From Ignavibacteria bacterium (lineage in GTDB: Bacteria; Bacteroidota; Ignavibacteria; Kapaibacteriales; UBA961), in contig CANLII010000004.1 of the NCBI GenBank assembly GCA_947491315.1, positions 1-64,000 on the forward strand: DNA of 64,000 nucleotides. Reading direction: 5' to 3'. Shown here piece by piece: positions 53,716-62,856 of the stretch. A program made the translations under genes and the position numbers. The notes below the pieces were generated by a model. It did not search any database, was not told the DNA's origin, and saw only the letters and a list, made by a program, of their open reading frames with translations. Position 1 is the stretch's first letter. Every line of letters starts with the position of its first letter.

Positions 53716-54591
53716 ATGGATTTTAAAGATTATTATTCCGTCCTTGGTCTTACCAAATCCGCCAAACCCGAAGATATAAAAAAAGCCTATCGCACTTTGG
53801 CTCAGCAATATCACCCGGACAAAAATCCCGGAGATGCAAAGTCCGAAGAAAGATTCAAAGAAATCAATGAAGCAAATCAAGTTCTGAGTGATCCTCAGAA
53901 TAAAGAGAAGTATGATCGACTCGGTTCCAGCTGGAATACGCATTCACATAAAGGCAGTACGGAAAGTCCATTTGATTGGCAAGCTTGGCAAAATCGAGGC
54001 TCTACTAGAAATGATTTCTCGCAATTCTCAGGCGGTTCAGGTTTTTCAGATTTCTTCGAGACCATTTTCAATGGAAATGGTGCAGGACAAAGAACCACTC
54101 GGCCACATAGAACAGCTTCTGTATTACAAGCCACCATATCTTTTCAACAAGCCTATAGTGGCTGTACGCTAAAGCTCACAACAGGTGGTAAGCAAAGAGA
54201 AATACGACTCAAACCTGGCATCAAAGATGGTCAGACCATAAATATTCCTTCCGGACAAGGACATGACATACATGTAAAAGTCCAAGTAAAGCCTGATGAA
54301 GTGTTCACAATGCATGGTTCTGATTTGGAAGCTGATTTGTCTATTCAGCTTTATACCGCCTTATTGGGAGGACAAATAAATTTTAAAACCTTAAAAGGTA
54401 CCGTGGAAGTGAAAATAGCACCGGAGACAAAACCGGGCACAAAACTGAGATTGAAAGGATTTGGAATGCCCATTCATGGCAAAGATCAAGAATTCGGAGA
54501 TCTCTTTTTATTGGTTGACATAGATTTTCCAGAGCATTTATCGGAAGAAGAAAAAACACTCATTTCCTCACTTGCAGCTTTGAGATCATAA
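53716..54591 (+). CDS. J-domain co-chaperone (CbpA/DnaJ-like, no zinc finger)
   Basis: 291 residues: J domain at about 1-65 with the HPD tripeptide (QQYHPDKNPGD), a Gly/Ser/Phe-rich linker (about 75-120) and the two DnaJ C-terminal beta domains (SFQQAYSGCTLKLTTGGKQREIRLKPGIKDGQTI). The cysteine-rich zinc domain of DnaJ is absent, as in CbpA. It would stimulate Hsp70 and pass clients. surE begins one base after its stop. Confidence 0.92.
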   Translation: MDFKDYYSVLGLTKSAKPEDIKKAYRTLAQQYHPDKNPGDAKSEERFKEINEANQVLSDPQNKEKYDRLGSSWNTHSHKGSTESPFDWQAWQNRGSTRNDFSQFSGGSGFSDFFETIFNGNGAGQRTTRPHRTASVLQATISFQQAYSGCTLKLTTGGKQREIRLKPGIKDGQTINIPSGQGHDIHVKVQVKPDEVFTMHGSDLEADLSIQLYTALLGGQINFKTLKGTVEVKIAPETKPGTKLRLKGFGMPIHGKDQEFGDLFLLVDIDFPEHLSEEEKTLISSLAALRS

Positions 54592-54592
54592 G

Positions 54593-55348
54593 ATGAATAT
54601 TTTGATTACAAATGATGATGGAATAGATTCGCCCGGCATACTTGCCCTTGTTCAGGCTTTAAAGAATATCGGTAATGTAACGGTTATTGCACCTGATCGT
54701 CAGCAAAGTGCAGTAGGACATGCACTTACGGTAAGTGCTCCTCTGCGTGCCGTGCCATTTCAAAGAGATGGTGATTTATTTGGATTTGCCATTAATGGTA
54801 CACCTGCTGACTGCGTGAAACTTGGAGTTTCAACATTGCTTTCAACAAAACCCGATTTGGTTGTTTCAGGCATCAATCATGGTGCGAATACGGCGGTGAA
54901 TGTGATGTATTCAGGAACAGTATCAGCTGCTACAGAAGCCATGATGATTGGAATTCCTGCTTTGGCAGTTTCATTGACATCGTTTTCGCTAGAAGCAGAT
55001 ATGTTAGCTGCCGCTGAATATGCTGCTAAGGTTGCAGGAAATATGTTGAATTGGGATCTTCCGATAGATACTATTCTCAACATGAATGTTCCTGCCATAC
55101 CCAAAGAAGAAATTAAGGGAATGAGAATCACAAGATTAAGCAATTCATATTGGGATGACAGCTATGATTCAAGGAAGGATCCAATGGGAAGAGAATATCA
55201 TTGGATTGTTGGAACTTATCGCGTGCCTGAAGAAGCAGATATTGAGACAGATGATGGGGCAGTGAGAAATGGTTGGGTTTCACTCACTCCCGTGCATTAT
55301 GATCTTACCCACAGAAAAATAGTAGAAAAGTTGAAAGGCTTATTGTAA
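54593..55348 (+). CDS. surE: 5'/3'-nucleotidase SurE
   Basis: 251 residues with the SurE active-site set: LITNDDGIDSPG (Asp8-Asp9), APDRQQSAVGHALT (Ser39 region) and SGINHGANTAVNVMYSGTVSAATEAM (Asn). Hydrolyses nucleoside 5' or 3' monophosphates in the cytoplasm and is induced in stationary phase in other bacteria. Coupled to the J-domain gene (1-base gap); a bidirectional terminator follows at once. Confidence 0.96.
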   Translation: MNILITNDDGIDSPGILALVQALKNIGNVTVIAPDRQQSAVGHALTVSAPLRAVPFQRDGDLFGFAINGTPADCVKLGVSTLLSTKPDLVVSGINHGANTAVNVMYSGTVSAATEAMMIGIPALAVSLTSFSLEADMLAAAEYAAKVAGNMLNWDLPIDTILNMNVPAIPKEEIKGMRITRLSNSYWDDSYDSRKDPMGREYHWIVGTYRVPEEADIETDDGAVRNGWVSLTPVHYDLTHRKIVEKLKGLL

Positions 55349-55350
55349 AA

Positions 55351-55390
55351 AAAAATCCCCGCCGAGAATGTTTCGACGGGGATTTTTTTT
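55351..55390. terminator. Bidirectional terminator between surE and M16 genes
   Basis: Stem AATCCCCGCCGA / TCGACGGGGATT (one mismatch), flanked by an A-run on the left and a T-run on the right, so it serves the converging surE and M16 transcripts. Confidence 0.88.
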
Positions 55391-55394
55391 TGAT

Positions 55395-57452
55395 TTATTC
55401 AGGTTTGAATTCTGAGTCTTTGACTTCTTGATTGATTTGATATTTCAATCCTTCCATCTTAATGACAATCTGTCCTTGCTCAAGGATGAGTTTGCTAGGG
55501 AATTGTACGCCACCAACATCTGTATAATTGGCAAATGATTGCGTGACTTCGACATCTCCTTGAGGACCTTTCGCTATGGATTTCATGGAAGTGATCAAGA
55601 AAGTGTTTGCGTCAAAATATAAAGTTTCAATTTCGCCGGCTGCATCTTTTACTTCAACGAGAATTGCATTTCCTTCCTGACCTTTGATAGTCAATGTTTT
55701 GCCAAGCTCCAACATGCGAGCTGATTCAACAATATGTGCATCATTGAGCATGCCTTGCTTTTCATCAGCTTCGGTAACTTCCTGAACTTGAGGACCCATC
55801 ATTCTCCATGCTTGATTTCCATCTGTCATCATTGTCTGCTTGAACATTTTGAAATCCATGATTTTTACTTGTTTGCCAGGTGCTTTCTGCTTGCGAAGCA
55901 GTGTGCCTTGCATTTGTTGTCCATTCATGTCAAATGAAGCTGTACCAGTTGTGATGAGTGTTGAGATTTTAGAAATATTCTCCATTCCACCTAAAGCTTT
56001 GCGATGTTTTTCCATTAATTCTTGCGGAGTCATATCTACTTTTTTTACTTCGGATTTCTTGACTTCAAAATCAGTGGTGTATTCATAGACTGGGCCAAAT
56101 TGTTTGAGTGTTTCCAATACATCCGGACTACCCACAACAACAATGGATAATTTCGACGAATGTTTGCTCATTGCACTCTTCATTTGCTCAGAGGTGATGG
56201 CTGTAAATCGATTTGGGAATTCCTTTACATACGATATCGGCTGATTATTATAATCGGCATTGAGTAGTAATCCTGCCACAAAATCAGAATTCTCAAAGTT
56301 CATTTTGAATTGTCCGACGACAAAACGCTTGATCAAATCCAATTCATCATTTGGTGCTAGTTCAGTAGTGATTTTTGTCATTTCTGATTGCATCACTTTG
56401 ATTGCTGAGTCTGTAACCGAGTTACGAACATCGGCTCCGCAAATAAAGCGATTGACATCTCTTCCGCTTGTGAGATAGGCATACGGTGTATATGTATAGG
56501 AATATGTCTCTCTCAATGTGCGGAATAATCTTCCGGAAAAACCGGCACCCATAAGATTTGCACCCAATCTCAATGCTTCAAATTCTGGATGATTATTTGG
56601 AACCGAGTTTGATGTCAATGCAGTGGCGGATTGTACAGAACTGGGACGAGCTATAAAATATACACCTTGTGGCATTGGTTCGGCTTTTGGTGTACGGAAT
56701 TCATTCACATCGCCGGGAGTCCATGCGCCAAGTGCCTTCTCAAGAATTGGCTTAATTTCTTCAGGTTTCACATCGCCAACAACTGCGAGAGTTGCATTAT
56801 TTGGACGATAATATGTAGAATAGAATTTCTTGATTTCATCAATCGTGATTGCATTGTATGAGGCTTCTGATTTATGTCTTGCAGAAGGATGATTTGTGCC
56901 ATAAGCAATCTTTCTGGACATTACTTGAAGCATGGCATTACCATTTGCTTTTTCAAGCTTCACTTCAGAAATCTTTTGTTTTTTGAGTTTTGTAAGTTCA
57001 TCTTTAGGGAAAGTTGCAGAACGCAATACTTCAGAGAAAATATCAAGCATGATAGGCATATGCTTTAGTATGCTTTCGCCTGTGACATTGGTGATATCAC
57101 CCGATGATGATGCACTTACACCAGCACCGACACCGTCCAATTCTTTTGCAATTGTCAAAGCATCTCTTTTTCCTGCACCTTTGGTGAGCATTTCTGCAAC
57201 AACTGCGGCTGTTCCGGGAATAGATTCCGAAACTTCGCCGCCGCGAATCTGTAGTTTTAAAGCCACTGTTGGTTGTTCATGATCTTCAATGACAAAGACC
57301 TTTAGTCCATTTGATAGGAATAATTCAGTGTATTTTGGAAAGGCGAATTCCTTTGCGGGAAGGGGTCCGGGTTTATCGCCTAGTTTAAGTCCTTGACCAA
57401 ATGCAGAATGCAAGGCCAAGAACATTGAGAAAAGAATGATATACTGTTTCAT
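55395..57452 (-). CDS. Non-catalytic M16-family protein with C-terminal LolA-like domain
   Basis: 685 residues with a signal peptide (cleavage near FGQG). Residues about 35-455 are an M16 fold, but the HxxEH metal motif is missing: the aligned stretch reads AVVAE (residues 83-87). Two M16 halves are still recognisable (e.g. YSTYYRPNNATLAVVGDVKPEE). Residues about 470-685 form a second domain (ISKISTLITTGTASFDMNGQQMQ...WRMMGPQVQE) that resembles LolA/LolB-type lipoprotein-sorting folds. It would pair with the catalytic M16 protein encoded next to it as a heterodimer, as for mitochondrial alpha/beta MPP. Confidence 0.83.
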   Translation of the reverse strand: MKQYIILFSMFLALHSAFGQGLKLGDKPGPLPAKEFAFPKYTELFLSNGLKVFVIEDHEQPTVALKLQIRGGEVSESIPGTAAVVAEMLTKGAGKRDALTIAKELDGVGAGVSASSSGDITNVTGESILKHMPIMLDIFSEVLRSATFPKDELTKLKKQKISEVKLEKANGNAMLQVMSRKIAYGTNHPSARHKSEASYNAITIDEIKKFYSTYYRPNNATLAVVGDVKPEEIKPILEKALGAWTPGDVNEFRTPKAEPMPQGVYFIARPSSVQSATALTSNSVPNNHPEFEALRLGANLMGAGFSGRLFRTLRETYSYTYTPYAYLTSGRDVNRFICGADVRNSVTDSAIKVMQSEMTKITTELAPNDELDLIKRFVVGQFKMNFENSDFVAGLLLNADYNNQPISYVKEFPNRFTAITSEQMKSAMSKHSSKLSIVVVGSPDVLETLKQFGPVYEYTTDFEVKKSEVKKVDMTPQELMEKHRKALGGMENISKISTLITTGTASFDMNGQQMQGTLLRKQKAPGKQVKIMDFKMFKQTMMTDGNQAWRMMGPQVQEVTEADEKQGMLNDAHIVESARMLELGKTLTIKGQEGNAILVEVKDAAGEIETLYFDANTFLITSMKSIAKGPQGDVEVTQSFANYTDVGGVQFPSKLILEQGQIVIKMEGLKYQINQEVKDSEFKPE

Positions 57453-57487
57453 GATATTTCAATTATGTGTGATCAAAATGAAGATGA

Positions 57488-58831
57488 TTATTTCTGCTTG
57501 GGCATATATTGAAGAATAGTTCTTGAATCTTGCGTGAAATATTTCTTGGCCACACGCTGAAGATCTTCTTTCTTGATCGACATGAAATCTTTGATCTCTG
57601 TGTTGATCATGGATGCTTTACCGAAATAGGTATGATATTGTGCAAGTGAACGGGCTTTTTCAAGTACATTCTTTTTACCCTCGATGAATCGCACTTCAGC
57701 AATATTCTTTGCCTTGGTAAACTCTTCATCGGTCACACCTTCATTTTTTACTTTCTCAATTTCTTCATCAACTGCTTTGATGACTTCATCGGTTGTTTTT
57801 CCTGGTGAAACAACGCCAAGCATGAACATCATGCCGGAATGTTGCAAATTTTGTGCTCCACCGCTGGCTTGAACAGCGATTTGATCTTTGTCAACCAAGC
57901 GTTGATATAAGCGTGAGCTTTCTCCTGAGCGTACGATGTCCATAAGCATTGACATCGCATAGGCATCTTTTTCACCGATTTTGGGTCCGCGATATCCCAT
58001 AAACACAGCAGGTAATTGTGCTTTCGGATCTTCGATTGTCTCACGAACGATACCTGGATTCATGTCTTTCATCACGACATTCGATCTTTTCGGAGCGATA
58101 CCTTTGGGAATGATTGCGAAATATTCTTTCACAAATCCTCTTACTTGTTTCATGTCTATATCACCGGAAATAACCAATGTTGCATTATTTGGCTGATAGA
58201 AATTATTATAGAATTGCTTGAATTCGTCAATGCTGGCATTGTCGATATGCTGTGCGGTTCCAATTGGAGTCCAGCTATATAATCCACCATTGAACAATTT
58301 GCCGGCAGTGCGCTCAAACCAATCACCATAGGGTGAATTGTCATAACGATTCTTACGCTCTTCTTTTACGACTCCGCGTTGAGTTTCCACACCGATGGAA
58401 TCCACATGGAGTGTACGCATGCGAGATGCTTCGATCCATAGCGGAAGACGAATTTCATTGCTTGGAACTTCGAAGTGATACACAGTTTCATCGAATGATG
58501 TATAAGCATTCAATTCACCACCAGCGCCTTGAATGAATTTATCCAATGAAGCGCGTTTATAATGATCGGTTGCTTCGAACATCAGATGTTCGAAAAAGTG
58601 TGCAAATCCGGTTCTTTGTGGATCCTCATCTCTTGCGCCAACTCGATAATGTACCAATACGGCCACATTTGGTGCGGAAATGTCTTTGTGGAGAATTACA
58701 TGCAAACCATTTGGCAATGTGTATTCTTCGAATGAAATGGGGTTGATCTGTGCATGAACTTGCATTGCATTCATGATGCTGATGGCAAACATGATCGGCA
58801 AAGCCCACATGATACGCTTAGAGCTTTTCAT
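57488..58831 (-). CDS. Catalytic M16 zinc metallopeptidase
   Basis: 447 residues from ATG 58831 (ATG 58840 or 58855 possible); the N-terminal signal peptide is best from 58831. The inverted zinc motif HFFEH is intact (His78, Glu81, His82), with third ligand Glu in GVVKEERKNRYD about 76 residues on. M16 B-type peptidase, periplasmic or outer-membrane associated. The partner is the HxxEH-less protein just downstream, 35 bases apart. Confidence 0.9.
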   Translation of the reverse strand: MKSSKRIMWALPIMFAISIMNAMQVHAQINPISFEEYTLPNGLHVILHKDISAPNVAVLVHYRVGARDEDPQRTGFAHFFEHLMFEATDHYKRASLDKFIQGAGGELNAYTSFDETVYHFEVPSNEIRLPLWIEASRMRTLHVDSIGVETQRGVVKEERKNRYDNSPYGDWFERTAGKLFNGGLYSWTPIGTAQHIDNASIDEFKQFYNNFYQPNNATLVISGDIDMKQVRGFVKEYFAIIPKGIAPKRSNVVMKDMNPGIVRETIEDPKAQLPAVFMGYRGPKIGEKDAYAMSMLMDIVRSGESSRLYQRLVDKDQIAVQASGGAQNLQHSGMMFMLGVVSPGKTTDEVIKAVDEEIEKVKNEGVTDEEFTKAKNIAEVRFIEGKKNVLEKARSLAQYHTYFGKASMINTEIKDFMSIKKEDLQRVAKKYFTQDSRTILQYMPKQK

Positions 58832-58869
58832 AGAACTCATTGTATATTGAAACATGAATAAATAGTCGA

Positions 58870-59118
58870 TTACGCTTTTCCATACCCTTTGTATTTGTCA
58901 TACTTGGCGCTATACATGACGATATTCATGGAACTGTCACGCAATGTTCCGCCAGAAGGGGAGAGATAAAAAGATTCAGTGGCATCTGTGATGCGCTTCG
59001 CAGGAACACCTGGAGCATCAACATAAAATGTAAGAATATGATATCCAAGTTGTAATTCAGATTCTTGCGCTTGCTGAAGAAGGTTTTCATGAGAGAAAAC
59101 CATTAAGTCATTGTTCAT
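58870..59118 (-). CDS. Small protein of unknown function
   Basis: 82 residues from ATG 59118 (an ATG at 59154 gives 94 and overlaps less well). Content: NNDLMVFSHENLLQQAQESELQLGYHILTFYVDAPGVPAKRITDATESFYLSPSGG and a basic, Tyr/Lys/Gly-rich end (YDKYKGYGK). No signal peptide, transmembrane helix or metal motif. It lies beyond the nuoGHI terminator and is separated from M16 genes by ~38 bases. It is not NuoJ or NuoK. Unrecognised. Confidence 0.5.
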   Translation of the reverse strand: MNNDLMVFSHENLLQQAQESELQLGYHILTFYVDAPGVPAKRITDATESFYLSPSGGTLRDSSMNIVMYSAKYDKYKGYGKA

Positions 59119-59184
59119 GATGGAGATCACCAACTGAAAATATGAATGAAGCAATAACGCTTATGTCTTTAGAAAGTTTCGATG

Positions 59185-59224
59185 AAAATGAAAAGAGCAA
59201 GCCAAAATATGTGGGGCTTGCTCT
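59185..59224 (-). terminator. Rho-independent terminator of the nuoG-H-I operon (- strand)
   Basis: On the - strand, AGAGCAAGCC / GGCTTGCTCT (10 bp, arms 59215-59224 and 59194-59203), 11-base loop, then TTTTCATTTTC. It lies 18 bases after the nuoI stop, before the small gene, so that gene is outside the operon. Confidence 0.85.
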
Positions 59225-59242
59225 AGACAAATTCTTATATGA

Positions 59243-59740
59243 TTATCTGTATTGGCGCAAGAACTCCAAGCGATCCTGCAATTGTGCTATCGGAATGAGC
59301 AATTTATCTTTCCCAAGTATTGCATCCTTGGGATCAGTAAATACCAATTCATAATCTTTGCTCATAATGATTGCTTCTTCAGGACATACTTCTTCGCAGA
59401 ATCCGCAATAAATGCATCTGAGCATATTAATCTCAAATTTTTCAGGGTAACGCTCTTTCACTTTGTCCGTTTCAGCCGCTCTTACTTCAATTGCAAGTGC
59501 AGGGCAAACTCTTGAGCAAAGTCCGCAAGCAACGCAGCGTTCACCTTCTTCTTCCAATACTAGTACCGGACGACCACGATATGAACCTGTAGGAATCCAT
59601 TTTTCTTCAGGATACTGTCTTGTGAAAGTGGGCTTGAACATTTGCTTGAAAGTCAATGCCAAACCTCTGCCTATTTCGGGTAAATATATTCTCTCCCAAA
59701 ATGACATTCTTTCCGATTCTATATTATGTTGTACATTCAT
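59243..59740 (-). CDS. nuoI: NADH-quinone oxidoreductase subunit I
   Basis: 165 residues from ATG 59740. Two [4Fe-4S] motifs, ERCVACGLCSRVCP (about 69-82) and LRCIYCGFCEEVCP (about 106-119), are those of complex I subunit I, which passes electrons from NuoG toward the quinone site. An N-terminal extension of ~13 residues is possible from 59779, but it overlaps nuoH. 25 bases after nuoH. Confidence 0.93.
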   Translation of the reverse strand: MNVQHNIESERMSFWERIYLPEIGRGLALTFKQMFKPTFTRQYPEEKWIPTGSYRGRPVLVLEEEGERCVACGLCSRVCPALAIEVRAAETDKVKERYPEKFEINMLRCIYCGFCEEVCPEEAIIMSKDYELVFTDPKDAILGKDKLLIPIAQLQDRLEFLRQYR

Positions 59741-59765
59741 GGATTTTTCCGATTTGACATTGTGA

Positions 59766-60827
59766 TTACATGATTCCAAAATACTTGAGAAGCATGATGC
59801 CTATACCTGTCAATAAAATATTAGCTAAAGCCAAAGGCAACATGATTTTCCATCCAAGATTCATCAATTGATCATATCTGAAACGGGGAAGAGACCAGCG
59901 AACCCAATAGAACAAAAAGAGCATCGGTACAACTTTTGCAAAGAAGACGCCAAATTGGATGAATCCCAATAATGGATTTCCTTGTGCTATTCCTATGCCT
60001 GCCAATTGTTCGTATAAGAATGGGACATCCCATCCACCCAGATAAATGAGTGCCATCAAGCAGGAAGCTGTAAACATGTTCACATATTCAGCCAGATAGA
60101 AGAGGCCGAATTTCATTCCGCTATATTCTGTATGATATCCACCAACAAGTTCAGGTTCTGCTTCAGGCAAATCAAAAGGTGCGCGATTTGTTTCGGCAAA
60201 TGCTGCAACCAAAAAAATCAAAAAACCAAGTGGTTGAAATATCACATTCCATTTTCCACCTGATTGTGCCTTAACGATTTCAACTAGATCAAATGAACCG
60301 GAGATCATTAAGGTACCGATAAGTGCAAGACCCATGGATAATTCATAGGAAATCATCTGAGCAGCTGAACGAAGTCCGCCAAACAAAGAATACTTGTTAT
60401 TAGAAGACCAACCAGCTAGGGTGATACCATATACACCGATTGAAGACATTGCAAGGATATACAAAATGCCAATGTCAATACCAGGTGCAACGACCATGAT
60501 ATTTGCGCCATTCACATAATATTCGCCAAATGGAATCACAGCATAAGCTGCCATTGCAACAGTCATCGAAATGAGTGGCGCAATGAGATGATAGCGTTTA
60601 TCAACCATTGCGGGAACAATGTCTTCTTTTGTCCAAAGCTTGAACACATCGGCAAATGATTGAAACAAACCGAGAGGGCCCACCCGATTGGGACCAATAC
60701 GATTTTGCATCCATGCGGAAATCTTGCGTTCGAAATACACAAGATATGCTGCTATGACAAGCAGTCCATTGACTATGATGAAAAGCTTGGCGCCAATTAT
60801 TAATGCGCCAACAGGGATGGCATCCAT
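59766..60827 (-). CDS. nuoH: NADH-quinone oxidoreductase subunit H
   Basis: 353 residues with about eight transmembrane helices. Landmarks include YFERKISAWMQNRIGPNRVGPLGLFQSFADVFKLWTKEDIVPA, YGITLAGWSSNNKYSLFGGLRSAAQMISYEL, NRAPFDLPEAEPELVGGYHTEYSGMKFG and YWVRWSLPRFRYDQLMNLGWK, with the conserved Glu/Arg of the quinone chamber. It links the peripheral arm to the membrane arm and forms the quinone site. Gap of 29 bases from nuoG. Confidence 0.97.
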   Translation of the reverse strand: MDAIPVGALIIGAKLFIIVNGLLVIAAYLVYFERKISAWMQNRIGPNRVGPLGLFQSFADVFKLWTKEDIVPAMVDKRYHLIAPLISMTVAMAAYAVIPFGEYYVNGANIMVVAPGIDIGILYILAMSSIGVYGITLAGWSSNNKYSLFGGLRSAAQMISYELSMGLALIGTLMISGSFDLVEIVKAQSGGKWNVIFQPLGFLIFLVAAFAETNRAPFDLPEAEPELVGGYHTEYSGMKFGLFYLAEYVNMFTASCLMALIYLGGWDVPFLYEQLAGIGIAQGNPLLGFIQFGVFFAKVVPMLFLFYWVRWSLPRFRYDQLMNLGWKIMLPLALANILLTGIGIMLLKYFGIM

Positions 60828-60856
60828 CTATTACCTGTAAGTAAATGAGTGCAACA

Positions 60857-62620
60857 TTACACTTGGGGTTTCAAAACATGTGATACATACATCACAGCTT
60901 TGGCTTCTGTTTCAGAAGCTTTATCCAATCTCAAACCTTGATTATCTTCCAATGATGCATAATTCATGCCTTTGAAATGCTGATTATGCGATGATATGTC
61001 ATTGAATACATCTTCTGCTGACGTGAATTTCATGGCATGACCGCATGCTTCTGAAATTCCTGTCAAAATCTTCCATGTCGGACGGGAATTGCGTCGCTCA
61101 CCTTGGGTCCAACGATCATTGAAAGCACCTAATTTATCCCAACGACTCATCTTCATTCCCATATAGCGCTCATTCTCTTTTGTCGTCACAGCAGGCTCAA
61201 TGAGTTGAACTCGGCGATCAACATTCGTGAATGTTCCTTCCACTTCAGCATATGTTGATGCAGGTAGAACAATCGATGCATTCTGTGTGGTCGCATTATG
61301 ATTGCTCGCTATGGCAATGATATGTTCAACTGTCGATGCATTCGCTCCAAATTCAGGATGTCCGACAATATCCTCCTGAACTGCAATAATCACTTTTACT
61401 TGATGTTGAACAATTCGCTGCGCAAGATTATCTGCATTCACACCATGATCTTGCGGTCTCAAACCCAATGCGATGGCACCAGCATGATTCGGAGTACGAT
61501 CTGCAAGACGCAAGAATTCATCGGCAAATATCGGGTCACGATGTTCAAGGAAGTCGATATTATGAGTTTTGACAGTCTCACGGGCGAATTTCACGGTGGC
61601 ATGAATATCTTCATTGGTGCCGCGAGCTGAGCCAATAATCATAATTTCTGATGGCTTATATGCTTTCAAAATATCGGCACAAGACTCCAAGGCAGATTTC
61701 CAATCACTTGAATTGCCCTTAATTGCAGGCTCAATAACACGATTATCATTCACATACGGATATTGTTCAAGTCTTCCGGCATCACACATCCAATATTCAT
61801 TGACATGCATATTGGTTCTTGGTTCTATGCGCTGAAGTTCATTGTCACGAATACCTAATTTCACATTGCAACCTCTCGCGCAACCAGGACAGACTGAATT
61901 CGTGAAACTCATTTCCCATACGCGTGAATGGAAGCGGAAGTCAATGCTTGTTAATGCTCCAACCGGACAAATGTCAATCACATTCATAGAATAAGGACTA
62001 TCGAATTCCATTCCGGGGAATGTCTGAATGGTGACATGATCACCGCGCTGCACGAAAGTAAGGGCCGGTTGCTTGGCAATCTCATCGGCAAAGCGAATAC
62101 AACGAGAACATGAAATGCAACGCTCACCATCAAACATTACATTTGGCCCTAAAGGAACGCGTTTGTCTTTGTGATTTTTTTGTTCAATAAATCTGGATTT
62201 TCCATTGGAATGCATAAAAGCATATTCCTGCAATTTGCATTGACCTGCTTCATCGCAAATGGGACAATCCAAAGGATGATTGATGAGCAAGAATTCCATA
62301 ATTGCATGCTGGGCATGCTCGGTTCTTTGACCTTCAGTGTCAATCACCATGCCATCAGCAACAGGAGTGGCACATGCAATGCTGAGTTTAGGACCCCATT
62401 GAATGGCAATTTTACCATCCGAGTCTATCTCTGGTTGGCCATCAGGACTCTTCTTTGGGAATCCAACATTGACCAAACACATTCTGCAGTTTCCGGCAAC
62501 ACTTAAGCCCGGATGCCAACAAAAATGAGGTATGGTCTTTTCGGCAAGCAAGGCAGCTTCAATAATTGTAGCTCCTGCGGCCGCTTCTATTCTCTGTCCA
62601 TCAATGATAATCTGAGGCAT
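60857..62620 (-). CDS. nuoG: NADH-quinone oxidoreductase subunit G
   Basis: 587 residues from ATG 62620 (GGAG about 9 bases upstream; ATG 62635 is the alternative). [2Fe-2S] ligands in HFCWHPGLSVAGNCRMCLVNVG and ACATPV, His-Cys motif HPLDCPICDEAGQC, [4Fe-4S] ERCISCSRC...CPVGAL, and a molybdopterin-like fold with CPGCARGCNVKLG and WMCDAGR in the second half. Complex I subunit of the peripheral arm. First gene of the G-H-I operon; the rest of the N module is not in the window. Confidence 0.94.
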   Translation of the reverse strand: MPQIIIDGQRIEAAAGATIIEAALLAEKTIPHFCWHPGLSVAGNCRMCLVNVGFPKKSPDGQPEIDSDGKIAIQWGPKLSIACATPVADGMVIDTEGQRTEHAQHAIMEFLLINHPLDCPICDEAGQCKLQEYAFMHSNGKSRFIEQKNHKDKRVPLGPNVMFDGERCISCSRCIRFADEIAKQPALTFVQRGDHVTIQTFPGMEFDSPYSMNVIDICPVGALTSIDFRFHSRVWEMSFTNSVCPGCARGCNVKLGIRDNELQRIEPRTNMHVNEYWMCDAGRLEQYPYVNDNRVIEPAIKGNSSDWKSALESCADILKAYKPSEIMIIGSARGTNEDIHATVKFARETVKTHNIDFLEHRDPIFADEFLRLADRTPNHAGAIALGLRPQDHGVNADNLAQRIVQHQVKVIIAVQEDIVGHPEFGANASTVEHIIAIASNHNATTQNASIVLPASTYAEVEGTFTNVDRRVQLIEPAVTTKENERYMGMKMSRWDKLGAFNDRWTQGERRNSRPTWKILTGISEACGHAMKFTSAEDVFNDISSHNQHFKGMNYASLEDNQGLRLDKASETEAKAVMYVSHVLKPQV

Positions 62621-62635
62621 AATCTCATGCTCCAA

Positions 62636-62856
62636 GTACGGGTCTCAGCTTGTTCAATACTGATAAAAGGTTGATCTCCATGGAGATATGCGCAAAACTG
62701 TAGAATTTTTAAGGCGCGAATTCCGTGTTTTGGCTATAATAGTGGTAAAATTACAATTTTTTAGTCAAGCAGTAAACATGAAATCTTCCACAATTATGCC
62801 TGAGATAATAATTTAGTAGAGGCACGAATTGTAATTGTTTATTGTTCTCGGGTTCC
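62636..62856. other. Divergent intergenic region between nuoG and the photolyase gene
   Basis: 221 bases. AT-rich with a TATAAT at 62735-62740, but without a convincing -35 element or TAnnTTTG match. Presumably it holds the promoters of both divergent units. Confidence 0.45.

Noticed and set aside
53677-53943. Open frame of 88 codons opposite the J-domain gene
   Set aside because: The J domain on the + strand is intact with HPD; the opposite frame has no start context or motif.
58870-59118. Small gene after nuoI as a candidate nuoK or nuoJ
   Set aside because: No transmembrane helices and it lies beyond the terminator of the nuoGHI operon.
62735-62740. TATAAT as a promoter for the photolyase gene
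   Set aside because: No -35 element at 16-18 bases and the spacing to the ATG is over 110 bases; AT-rich background makes chance occurrence likely.
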